The position numbers and the translations under genes are program-made. Positions 33,980-42,196 of a stretch of 64,000 nt of DNA are shown piece by piece (positions within the stretch are counted from its first letter, which is position 1; every line of letters starts with the position of its first letter). Under the pieces are notes generated by a model, which searched no databases, had not been told where the DNA came from, and was given only the letters and a program-made list of their open reading frames with translations. Source of the stretch: Planctomycetota bacterium (GTDB lineage: Bacteria > Planctomycetota > Planctomycetia > Pirellulales > UBA1268); NCBI GenBank assembly GCA_016872555.1, contig VGZO01000009.1:50772-114771 (forward strand), read 5' to 3'.

Positions 33980-34655
33980 GCGTGTCGGCCGCGTGCCACG
34001 GCGCGCCGTCTGGGGGAAAGCACGCCGGCAGGAGCAACGTGTGCGTCGTGCCGTCGACAGGATGGGGAAAGCTGATCCGCGCCGCGTGGAGGAGAAGGCG
34101 GCCGACGGGCCGGCCGCGGCCGTAGAGCGGATCTCCGACGATCGGAACGCCGAGCCAGGCGAGATGGCAACGGAGCTGGTGCGAGCGCCCGGTGAGCGGC
34201 TCGAGCAGGAGCAGCGTCTGCTCCGCTGACGTGGCCAGCGAGCGCCAGCGCGTCGTCGACGGCCGTCCGGCGACCGGGTCGCAGCGCTGCCGTGGCGGGC
34301 GGTCGGGATCGGGACCGAGCGGCAGGTGGAGCGTGCCAGCTGGCGTCGGCGGACGGCCGTCGACCACGGCGACGTACTCCTTGCGAACCGTCCGTTCGGC
34401 AAACGCCGCGCCGAGCCGGCGGCGGGCCGCCGCCGTCCGCGCCAGGAGAAGGATGCCGGAGGTTTCGCGGTCGAGGCGGTGGACGGCCTCCAGCGGGCCC
34501 CAGGCCGGGGCCAGGACGGTGGCGGCGGCGGGGGGGTCGTAGGGGTTGCGCGCCGGCACGCTCGGCATCCCCGCCGGCTTGTCGATTGCCAGCAGGTGGC
34601 CGTCGGCCCAGAGGATCCGCGGGAGATCGTCCCGCTCGTCCCCGTCGCCGCTCAC
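33942..34655 (-). CDS. RluA-family pseudouridine synthase
   Basis: 237 residues, cytoplasmic RNA pseudouridine synthase. Motifs: ILWADGHLLAIDKPAGMPSV at the N-terminus, catalytic VHRLDRETSGILLLART, VRKEYVAVVDG, and RSHQLRCHLAWLGVPIVGDPLYG, all RluA/RluD-like. Whether rRNA or tRNA is modified cannot be told. The GTG at 34655 overlaps the stop of the upstream HtrA-like gene as GTGA; it is the last gene of the long minus-strand block. An in-frame ATG 8 codons earlier is possible. Its 3' end overlaps the photolyase-like gene. Confidence 0.9.
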   Translation of the reverse strand: MSGDGDERDDLPRILWADGHLLAIDKPAGMPSVPARNPYDPPAAATVLAPAWGPLEAVHRLDRETSGILLLARTAAARRRLGAAFAERTVRKEYVAVVDGRPPTPAGTLHLPLGPDPDRPPRQRCDPVAGRPSTTRWRSLATSAEQTLLLLEPLTGRSHQLRCHLAWLGVPIVGDPLYGRGRPVGRLLLHAARISFPHPVDGTTHTLLLPACFPPDGAPWHAADTLTPAPSAATPRR

Positions 34656-36673
34656 AGGACGCCCAGTGCCTCGACCCACGCACAGAGATTCTCGGCGGGG
34701 GCGTCACCGCCGTCGCCACCGGGCAGCGTTCCGACGGGGTAGCCGGCGGCGGTGAGCCGTTCGCGGTCGGCGTCGCGAAGGTGGGGTTCGGTCGCACTGC
34801 CGCCGAACAGGACGACGCGGCTGCGCCCCGGCTCGGCCGGCTCGATGGTCGCCTGCCGTGGCAGCGACGCGCCGACGAGGGCCACGCCGCGCACCGCCGG
34901 CCCGAGCCGCTCCGCCACGAGCCAGGCGAACTGCCCTCCGGCTCCGTTCCCGGCCACGGCCACCCGGCTGGGGTCGATCGCGCGCCGGCTCCGCAGGCTG
35001 TCGAGGGCCCGGGCGACGGCGCCGATGTCGGCCCGGCCCCAGCGCTGCGGGTCCGACGATCCGGGCACGAGCACGGCGACGCGGTGCCGCGCGGCCGCCG
35101 TCCGCCACGTTCGCAACGCCCCTTCGGCGTCGACGGCACCGCGCGGTGGATCGAACCAGACCAGCGCCCCGAGCGGTTCGGTGGCCGCGCCGTCGGGTAC
35201 GACGGCGAGGACGGGTTCGGGCAGCTCCGGCGCCTCGAGGCGGACGACGCGCACGGCGGCCGGATCGGCCTCCGTCACCGGGACGTCCGCGGGCACGCCG
35301 GCCTGGGCGACGGTCGTCACGACCGTGACTTCGACCGGCGCGGCGTCGCGCTTCAGTTCGAGGATCACGCTGCTCCCTGGCTCGAGCCCGCCGACGAAGC
35401 CGGCCAACTGCGCGGGCGCCGCGAGGGCCAGCCGCTCGCCGGCACGCTCGGCCTCGACGGGACGGACCGCCACGACGACGTCGCCGGGAAGCACACCGGC
35501 CGCGGCCGCCGGCCCGTCGGGCCATACCCAGCCGACGCGAATCCCGGTGGCCGCCGGTTCCGCGGCACCGTCGGCCGCAGCCGTCGGCACTTCGCGGGTG
35601 GGCACGATCCCGAGGACGGTGCGGCGCCACGGGGGCAAGCGCGCCACCAGCTCGACGCTGGCGGCGATCCTCTCGGTCGCCGTGTCGCCCGTGCCGCGCT
35701 CCAGTTCCAGTTCCAGCCGATCGCCGGCGTAGAGCGGAGCGACCACGTGGCGGAGGTCGGCCACGCGCGTCACCGCCCGGCCGTTGGCTGACACGATCCG
35801 GTCGCCGGCGCGGATCCCCGCCTTCGCGGCCGGGGAGCCGGCACGGCACACGGCGACGCGTGCCGGCCCGTTGACGGCGTCGCGCGACGCGTAGCCGATG
35901 CCGATGATCCCGGGACGGAGCGTCTCCCCCGCCTGGAGCCGCGGCAGGACGCGGACGAGATCCTCGTAGGGAACGGCGAACCCGATCCCGGCGTCGTACA
36001 GCTCGGTGCCCGAGCTCATCCCGGCGGTGTCGGCCGGCAGCGGGGCGAGGATCCCGATCATCCGGCCGCGGATGTCGACCAGTGCCCCGCCGTAGTTGGC
36101 GGGCGACACCGAGGCGTCGGTCTGCACGCTGCGCCCCCAGGAGCGATCGAGCGCCGAGAGGATGCCGACTGCGACCCCCGGCGTCGCGCTGTCCCAGCCG
36201 CGCCCCAGCGCGATCGTCCACTGCCCGACCGCCAGGTCGGCGCGGCGCACCCACTCCGTCGGCGGCGCACAGCCCGCGGGGAGGGCTTCGACGCGGAGCA
36301 GGACGAGCGACCGTGCCTCGTCACGGCCGACGACCCGGCCGACCGCGCGGCTGCCGTCGGGGAAGCGGACGACCGTCTCGGCGACGTCGTCCGGAACGGC
36401 GAAGGCGGTGGTCACGATCCAGCCTTCGGCACCGACGACGACGCCAGTCGAGAAGCTCGTCGCCGGTGCCGCCTCGGCGCCGGCGCCGACCGCGGCCGTC
36501 GCGACCCCCGGCTCGATGCGCACGACCGCCGGCGCGACCGTGGCTGCAGCAGCCCGGAACGCCTCCTCCTCCGCCAGCGCCAGGCTGCCGGCGTTGGCCG
36601 GATCCTGTGCCGTCGCCGACCGCACGACGGTCGCCAGCAGCAGCGCCAACGACGCGAGCCAGTGTCCCTTCAC
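34652..36673 (-). CDS. Catalytically dead HtrA-like protein with two PDZ domains and an esterase-like C-terminus
   Basis: 673 residues; signal peptide 1-22. Residues about 35-235 align with an S1C trypsin-fold domain, but the catalytic residues are replaced: GWIVTTAFAV has Phe91 at the histidine position, RDEARSLVLLRV has Ser122 at the aspartate, and VSPANYGGAL has Tyr194 at the serine. PDZ domains follow at about 255-345 and 355-450. Residues 480-673 look like an alpha/beta-hydrolase domain (WFDPPRGAVDAEG; SRVAVAGNGAGGQFAWLVAE), where the nucleophile elbow reads GNGAG with Gly577 in place of serine. Third and last of three tandem HtrA genes; GTG at 36673 overlaps the previous stop. Confidence 0.8.
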   Translation of the reverse strand: MKGHWLASLALLLATVVRSATAQDPANAGSLALAEEEAFRAAAATVAPAVVRIEPGVATAAVGAGAEAAPATSFSTGVVVGAEGWIVTTAFAVPDDVAETVVRFPDGSRAVGRVVGRDEARSLVLLRVEALPAGCAPPTEWVRRADLAVGQWTIALGRGWDSATPGVAVGILSALDRSWGRSVQTDASVSPANYGGALVDIRGRMIGILAPLPADTAGMSSGTELYDAGIGFAVPYEDLVRVLPRLQAGETLRPGIIGIGYASRDAVNGPARVAVCRAGSPAAKAGIRAGDRIVSANGRAVTRVADLRHVVAPLYAGDRLELELERGTGDTATERIAASVELVARLPPWRRTVLGIVPTREVPTAAADGAAEPAATGIRVGWVWPDGPAAAAGVLPGDVVVAVRPVEAERAGERLALAAPAQLAGFVGGLEPGSSVILELKRDAAPVEVTVVTTVAQAGVPADVPVTEADPAAVRVVRLEAPELPEPVLAVVPDGAATEPLGALVWFDPPRGAVDAEGALRTWRTAAARHRVAVLVPGSSDPQRWGRADIGAVARALDSLRSRRAIDPSRVAVAGNGAGGQFAWLVAERLGPAVRGVALVGASLPRQATIEPAEPGRSRVVLFGGSATEPHLRDADRERLTAAGYPVGTLPGGDGGDAPAENLCAWVEALGVL

Positions 36674-37713
36674 GGCGCCTCCCCCGCGGCCGGGCGCGGC
36701 CCCAGGTCGCATTCCACGATTGCCCCGCCGCGGACCACGGTGAGCCGCACCGGATCGCCGGTGGCGAGGGCGCCGAGCGCCTCCTCGACCGCCCGGCGCG
36801 ACGGCACCGTGCGCCCGTTGACGGCGACCAGCAGGTCGTCGGCGCGGAGCCCGGCGGCGGCCGCGGCCGAACCGGCACGCGTGGCCTCGAGGAACGGCGG
36901 CGTGCGGTCGAGGAGATCGGGCACGAGCAGCACCCCGAGGAGTGACGGGTCGAAGCGTGTTCCGCCGCCGGCCACCGGAGCACTGGCGCGGCCGGCGACG
37001 ATGTCGTCGTAGGCCTTGGCGACCTCGTCGATCGGCAGGGCGTAGTTGAGCCACACGCCGCTGGCACTGGCGCGGAGCTCCTTGCCGAGGACGCCGACCA
37101 GGCGGCCGCGGAAATCGATCAAGGCCCCGCCGGGAGAGCCGGGGTTGTTGGTCGTGCAGTCGAGCAGGTAGACGGTGCCGCGGTACGGGGCCTCGTAGCT
37201 TCCGCGCCGCGCCTCGAGGGGCACGACCGCCGAGACCACGCCGTGCTGTGCGCTGACGCGCTCGTCTCCGACCGCGACGCCGAACAGGTTGGAGAGCGCG
37301 AGCACGCGCGTGCCGGGGGCGACACGGGGCAGATCGGCCACCAGCGGCAGGGCGGGCAGGTCCTCCCCCTCGATCGCCAGGACAGCCAGCTCGCGGGCCG
37401 GGTCGGCCCCCACGAGCCGGGCCGGGTAACGCCGACCGTCGTCGAGAACACAGTCGATCGTGTCGGAGTCGAGGACCGTGCTGAGGACGGTGACGACGTG
37501 GCCCGCCGGGGTGACGAGGATCCCGGTCTGGTACGCCTCGAGGCCGCGCACGCCGCCGGCACCGTAGACCTTGACGACGCCCCGTGCCGCACCGGCGATG
37601 GTTTCCCCAGGCGTCGCCGCGCGCGACACCGGACCGGCCAGCGCCAGCGTGAGGGCAAGCGCCAGAAGCGCCCCCGCTCCCCCTGCCGGGCGTCCCTGGA
37701 TGGTGTCGCTCAT
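36670..37713 (-). CDS. Catalytically dead HtrA-like protein with one PDZ domain
   Basis: 347 residues; signal peptide about 1-32. The S1C fold is recognisable (QTGILVTPAGHVVTVLSTVLDSDTIDCVL, then GTVYLLDCTTNNPGSPGGALIDFRGRLVGVLG), yet the histidine position is Ser78, the aspartate position is Glu108 in PARELAVLAI, and the catalytic serine is Pro194 in NNPGSPGGAL. A PDZ domain follows at about 255-335 (GSAAAAAGLRADDLLVAVNGRTV). Such a protein could bind peptides through its PDZ and trypsin fold without cutting them. ATGA and GTGA overlaps join it to the active HtrA upstream and to the second dead paralogue downstream. Confidence 0.82.
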   Translation of the reverse strand: MSDTIQGRPAGGAGALLALALTLALAGPVSRAATPGETIAGAARGVVKVYGAGGVRGLEAYQTGILVTPAGHVVTVLSTVLDSDTIDCVLDDGRRYPARLVGADPARELAVLAIEGEDLPALPLVADLPRVAPGTRVLALSNLFGVAVGDERVSAQHGVVSAVVPLEARRGSYEAPYRGTVYLLDCTTNNPGSPGGALIDFRGRLVGVLGKELRASASGVWLNYALPIDEVAKAYDDIVAGRASAPVAGGGTRFDPSLLGVLLVPDLLDRTPPFLEATRAGSAAAAAGLRADDLLVAVNGRTVPSRRAVEEALGALATGDPVRLTVVRGGAIVECDLGPRPAAGEAP

Positions 37714-39632
37714 CGCTCCGCTCCCGCGCCGTCTCCGGCGGTCGCCGCCGGGCCGGTCGAGTCGGCGTTCTCGGTGGCCGGCTCGACCACCACCTCGTCG
37801 ATCGTGAACGTGCCGAACGCGGCATCGGCATGGCGGACGGTGAAGCTCCGCGGCAGGCCGACCGCATCGCCCACGCCCCCGTCCGCGGCGTAGGCAAACC
37901 GCACTTCGCACGGCTCGGCATCGGGGGCGGTCCACAGGTCGATGCCGGTCACGGCACCGTCGGCGGCGACGATGAATCGGGCCTCGACCCCCCCGACCGC
38001 CGCATCGAGGACGTCGTCGTAGACCGGGATCGCCGTGCCCGCCGGCTCCGCGCCAGCCGCCGTCGCGGCCGGCACCGTGCCGAGGTAGGTGGTGCGCCCG
38101 AGCGACCGGGGGCCGTCGAGGATCAGACGCCGCCACAGCACCAGTGCCGCCAGCAGCCCGCCGCTCCCCGGCGGTGCGGGATTGGCGTCGAGCTCACCGG
38201 CGGCGTCGATCGCGCTCGTTCCCGTCGGCAGATCGATGCTCGCCCGTGCCGGCGCCAGCTCGATCCGGAATGCCTCCTTGTCGGTCAGGCGGCCGACGAC
38301 GCGCCACGTCCCGGCCGGCCGCTCGACCGGGTGGCGGGCGGCGATCGCCGCCGCGACACGGTCCCGTTCGACGAGGTTGAAGTGGAAGTTGGCGAATCCC
38401 GGCCGGGCCTCGTGGAGCCCGCGGAGCGCGTCGGGGAGCGGGGGCGGTTCGCGGGCGGCGGGAGCGGCCGGTGCCTCATCGGGTGGCGGCTCGTCGCCCG
38501 GGGCCTGCGGCCGCCGCGAGCCGGGCGTCCGCCGGCGCTGCCGCGGGCCCCCCTCGCCGGAGACGATCGCCTCGAGTTCCGCCGGGGCGTGCACGGCCGC
38601 GAGCCGGACGAGGATCTCGTGGCGTTGCCCCCCGCGCCGGTAGACCAGCGGCACGCGCCACCCGGACGGCAGCGTCCCGAGGACGTTCTTGAAGGCGTTG
38701 ACGGTGCGCACCGGTCGGCCGGCCAGGGCCACGACCTCGTCGTCGTAGCGCAGCCCACGCCGGTAGGCGTCGGAGCTCTCGAGGATGTCGGAGACGACCA
38801 CGCGCCCGTCGGACGCGGTGGCGACCGTCGCCCCGAGGGTCGCATGGTCGACGATCCGCCCCCCCTTGAGGGCGCCGAGGAAGTGCCGCGCCTGGTTCGA
38901 CGAGATGGCGTAGCCGACCCCGACGTTGACGCGCCCGCGCTTCTCGAACGACGCCCGGCCGTTGATCCCGATCACCGCCCCCCGGGCGTCGAACAGCGCC
39001 CCGCCCGAGTTGCCGGGGTTGATCGCGGCGTCGACCTGGATGCAGTCGGCGTACTCGAGGATCGTGCCAGCCGGGCCCTGGTAGCGGTGGACGCCGGAGA
39101 CGATCCCCGCGCTCACCGACGGCTGGAAGTCGGTCGCCAGGAGGAACGGATTCCCGGCTGCGAAGCAGGGGTCACCGACGGCGACGGTGTCGCTGTCGGC
39201 CAGTTCGGCCCAGGGGAAATCGTCGCGGCCGACGAGCTTGACCAGCGCCAGGTCGCCGGTGGGGTCGAGACCGACGAGGACGGCGTCGTACAGCCGTCCA
39301 TCGGAGAGCCCGCACTTCATCGCCACGCCGGCGGGCTGGACGACGTGGAAATTGGTGAGCGCGTAGCCGTCGGGGCTGACGAGCACGCCCGAACCGCCCC
39401 CCGCATCGCCGGCGAAGATCGCCACCGCCGCACCGCTGGCCCGGGCCATGACCGCGACGCGGTCGCGTTCCGCGGCGAGCACCGAGTCGGGGGGCGCCGT
39501 GCCGGCTTCGGCGCCCGCCGCCGGACGGCTGGCCGTCGCCGTCGCCACGACGACGGCCACAAGGGCCGGCCAGGGCACCGCCCGCGCCGAGCGCCAGTCG
39601 CACCGTCTCCGTGAGGCTGTCGCTGGTTGCAT
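37710..39632 (-). CDS. HtrA/DegP-type serine protease with intact triad, PDZ domain and long C-terminal extension
   Basis: 640 residues; signal peptide about 1-42. Trypsin-fold S1C protease with catalytic His96 (ALTNFHVV), Asp127 (PTGDLALVKL) and Ser209 (INPGNSGGAL). A PDZ domain follows at about 255-345 (ESSDAYRRGLRYDDEVVALAGRPV). Then a Pro/Arg-rich linker (about 370-415) and a C-terminal beta-rich domain of about 220 residues (DALRGLHEARPGFANFHFNL... to FTVRHADAAFGTFTIDEV) not found in DegP. HtrA proteins degrade or refold damaged periplasmic proteins. First of three tandem HtrA genes; its stop overlaps the next start. Confidence 0.9.
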   Translation of the reverse strand: MQPATASRRRCDWRSARAVPWPALVAVVVATATASRPAAGAEAGTAPPDSVLAAERDRVAVMARASGAAVAIFAGDAGGGSGVLVSPDGYALTNFHVVQPAGVAMKCGLSDGRLYDAVLVGLDPTGDLALVKLVGRDDFPWAELADSDTVAVGDPCFAAGNPFLLATDFQPSVSAGIVSGVHRYQGPAGTILEYADCIQVDAAINPGNSGGALFDARGAVIGINGRASFEKRGRVNVGVGYAISSNQARHFLGALKGGRIVDHATLGATVATASDGRVVVSDILESSDAYRRGLRYDDEVVALAGRPVRTVNAFKNVLGTLPSGWRVPLVYRRGGQRHEILVRLAAVHAPAELEAIVSGEGGPRQRRRTPGSRRPQAPGDEPPPDEAPAAPAAREPPPLPDALRGLHEARPGFANFHFNLVERDRVAAAIAARHPVERPAGTWRVVGRLTDKEAFRIELAPARASIDLPTGTSAIDAAGELDANPAPPGSGGLLAALVLWRRLILDGPRSLGRTTYLGTVPAATAAGAEPAGTAIPVYDDVLDAAVGGVEARFIVAADGAVTGIDLWTAPDAEPCEVRFAYAADGGVGDAVGLPRSFTVRHADAAFGTFTIDEVVVEPATENADSTGPAATAGDGAGAER

Positions 39633-39661
39633 GGTCCCTCTCGGCACGGTGCGGCGGTCGG

Positions 39662-40921
39662 CTACCTGTCGATGACGGCGGACTCGAGCCGCAACGGGAA
39701 TCCCTGATCGGCGGGCGACGTGAATTCGACGAGGATCACCATCCGGCGAGCGCCGGTGAGATCGACGTCGATCGGCAGCGCGGCGGTGGCCGAGTCGGCG
39801 GCGGAGACCACGCCCCGAAACACTTCGCGATCGTCGGTCCGGACGACGACCGCGACGCCGCCCTGGACGGCGCGGGCGATCGCCGGCACGGCGGTCGCCC
39901 GGAAGCGCCGTCCCCCGGTGGGGATGCGGTACTCCAGTTCGCTCCGCGGTCGCACCAACAGCGCCCCGTCGGCCAGCGCCCGCGGGGCGAAGAACGGCCC
40001 CAGCCCCTCGAGAGCCGCGAGGTTTCCGAAAAACGGCTCGACCGCGACGCGGTCCGGTGTCAGCGTCGCCACGTCGACGGTCCGGCCGACGGCATAGTCG
40101 ACGGCGACCAGATCCTCCTCCGGCACGGTCAGGCTGCCGTCGACGACGAGGCCGTCGGCAGACCAGTCCGCGCGGCGCGCCAGCAGCCGGCCGCCGCGCA
40201 CGACCACGGCGATGGCGCCGGCGGGTGGCCCGGCCGCCTCGGGTGCCGGGCGGAACAGCGCCAGCCCGATCACCTTGGCGCGCTTGACGGGGATCGTCTC
40301 CCCGTCGACGACCACGGTGACCGCCTCCGCCGACACCGTCTGGATCGCACAGGGCACGAACGTCGGTTCGCCCGAGCCGGACACGACGAGAAGATCGCCA
40401 TCGGCGTCTTCGGGGAGATCGGCCTGCCACGACGGCGGCTCGGGCGGATCGGCCGCCGGCGCGGCGGCGTCCCATGCCACCCGCAGCACCCGGTCGGCGG
40501 GCAGCTGCCACTCGCGCCCCCCGCGGACCAGCGCCGCGACCACCCGATCTCCCGCCCGGTCCTTGTCGGCACGCCACGCGAAGTCGTCGCCGCGGATCCA
40601 GCCGCCGTCGGTGAACCACACACGGGCGCTGCCGGCTGGAGCGGCGGCGGTGGCGCCGTCGTCGCGGACGATGTCGAGACGGCGAACGCCCGCGACCGGG
40701 AGGCGCCGCTCGGTGCCGTCGTCGATCACCACCTCGGTCGCGGTCAGCGCCCGGAGGCGGCCGCCGGCGCGTTCACCGCCGACGAGCGTCAGCGCGACCC
40801 GGGGCTCGGCCGCGGCGCCCGACAGGGGCACACAGACCGCGGCGAGAAGCGCCAGCGTCGGCCAGAGCCCGGGGCGCGGCGCCACTGCGCCGCCACCACT
40901 GCGAGGAAGTGCCGCATGCAT
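39662..40921 (-). CDS. Exported NPCBM-domain protein
   Basis: 419 residues. Signal peptide about 1-38 (LWPTLALLAAVCVPLSGAAA). N-terminal two thirds are beta-rich with repeated short strands (VALTLVGGERAGGRLRALTA, VWFTDGGWIRGDDFAW), a pattern seen in planctomycete exported proteins. The last 140 residues match an NPCBM/NEW2-type carbohydrate-binding module: PFFGNLAALEGLGPFFAPRA, then FRATAVPAIARAVQGGVAVVV and MVILVEFTSPADQGFPL. Probably an envelope protein that binds sugars or scaffolds others. It sits 29 bases upstream of the HtrA trio, so it is likely in the same transcript. Confidence 0.8.
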   Translation of the reverse strand: MHAALPRSGGGAVAPRPGLWPTLALLAAVCVPLSGAAAEPRVALTLVGGERAGGRLRALTATEVVIDDGTERRLPVAGVRRLDIVRDDGATAAAPAGSARVWFTDGGWIRGDDFAWRADKDRAGDRVVAALVRGGREWQLPADRVLRVAWDAAAPAADPPEPPSWQADLPEDADGDLLVVSGSGEPTFVPCAIQTVSAEAVTVVVDGETIPVKRAKVIGLALFRPAPEAAGPPAGAIAVVVRGGRLLARRADWSADGLVVDGSLTVPEEDLVAVDYAVGRTVDVATLTPDRVAVEPFFGNLAALEGLGPFFAPRALADGALLVRPRSELEYRIPTGGRRFRATAVPAIARAVQGGVAVVVRTDDREVFRGVVSAADSATAALPIDVDLTGARRMVILVEFTSPADQGFPLRLESAVIDR

Positions 40922-40959
40922 GTCGCTGGATCCCTGGCCCCACCGGGCGCGCCGGACGG

Positions 40960-42081
40960 CTACCGTGACGGCGGCTGTTCCTCGCCCGCCGCGAGCCGCT
41001 TGAAATACTGCTCGATCGCCTCACGGTAGTGGGCCGGGTACTCACGGCCGATCTGCTGCAGCGCCTCTTCACGCTTGTGCGGCGGCAGTTGCCCCCAGCC
41101 CTCGCCCGCTTCGAGGTCTTTCCGTGTCACCTCGCCGGGCCCCTTGCCGCCGGCCGGGCGGCTGTCGTCCATCGGTTGGCCCCCCTGCCCCGATCCCGAC
41201 CCCGACCCCGCGCCCCCGCCGCCACCTGACTGCGACTGCTGCTCCTGCTCGAGCCGCGCGATCAATTTGTCGAGCGACTCGATGACACCGTCCTGGACGG
41301 CCCGCGTCCGGGCGCCGGCGCGGCCGAGACCGAGCCGCCGGGTCACGTCGCGCATCCGCCGCGCGATGTGATCGAGCGACTCGTCCTCGAGCCCTGCCAT
41401 GTCGGCGCGGAGCAGCCGGGCGACCCGTTCGTAGCGCAGCGGGATCTCACCCGCCCGCTCGAGGAGCCGGTCGAGCGTGGTGATCGCGACCTGGGAGTCG
41501 AGCAGCCAGTGCTGGCAGGCAGCGCTGTGGAACAGAACGGCCGCGGGGTCGACCGCGGCGACGGGATCGACCGACGCCAGCACCGGCAGGGCTTCGTCGA
41601 ACCGGTCGCGGCGCACCAACTCGCGACCGATCCAGGCCCGCAGCGTGTCGCGCTCGAAGGGGGCGACGGACGACTCGCCGAGCCAGGCCAGATCGGCCAG
41701 CCCGCGTCGGTCGTCGACCGACGCGGCCGCCACCGCCGCCCGCGGATCGACGGCACCGGTCGCCGCCATCGCCGCGTCGAGGAGGTCGGTGGCCGGAAAC
41801 GATGCGGTCCACGCCTCCGCGCCGCGGGCCCGTGCCGCGGGATCGGCGATCGAGCCCAGCCAGGCCGCCACCAATTCGTCGGCCCGCTGCCGGGTCGCCG
41901 CCGGCCAACTCGGCTGGCGACGGACTTCCTGGGTGTCGTCGGCGGCCGCTCCCCCGGGGGCGACCGGCCCGGCGGCGCCAGCCGGGACCGTGGCCAGCCC
42001 GGCGACCAGCGCCACCAACCAGCGGCGTGCGCCGGCCGCGGCGTGGGCCGCCGTCCCGGCCGATTGCAACGATGCTCTCAT
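40960..42081 (-). CDS. Exported TPR-like protein with Gly-rich linker
   Basis: 373 residues. An N-terminal hydrophobic segment (WLVALVAGLATVPAGAAG) probably acts as a signal peptide. The body is helical and repetitive in a TPR-like manner (LVRRDRFDEALPVLASVDPV, HSAACQHWLLDSQVAITTLDRLLERAGE), followed by a coiled-coil helix (GVIESLDKLIARLEQEQQ), a Ser/Gly linker and a conserved-looking end: WGQLPPHKREEALQQIG and HYREAIEQYFKRLA. The start at 42081 has GAGGA upstream; the frame stays open for 29 codons before it. Probably a structural partner within the MoxR/VWA block; function unknown. Confidence 0.68.
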   Translation of the reverse strand: MRASLQSAGTAAHAAAGARRWLVALVAGLATVPAGAAGPVAPGGAAADDTQEVRRQPSWPAATRQRADELVAAWLGSIADPAARARGAEAWTASFPATDLLDAAMAATGAVDPRAAVAAASVDDRRGLADLAWLGESSVAPFERDTLRAWIGRELVRRDRFDEALPVLASVDPVAAVDPAAVLFHSAACQHWLLDSQVAITTLDRLLERAGEIPLRYERVARLLRADMAGLEDESLDHIARRMRDVTRRLGLGRAGARTRAVQDGVIESLDKLIARLEQEQQSQSGGGGGAGSGSGSGQGGQPMDDSRPAGGKGPGEVTRKDLEAGEGWGQLPPHKREEALQQIGREYPAHYREAIEQYFKRLAAGEEQPPSR

Positions 42082-42196
42082 CGCACGATTCCTCGGAGCC
42101 GGAAGATGGCGACGCGTCACCGGACCTGAGTCAATCATACCGTCGTCACCCCGCGCCGGCCCACGCATCCTCCGTCGGCCGCGGGTCCGGCGGCCG

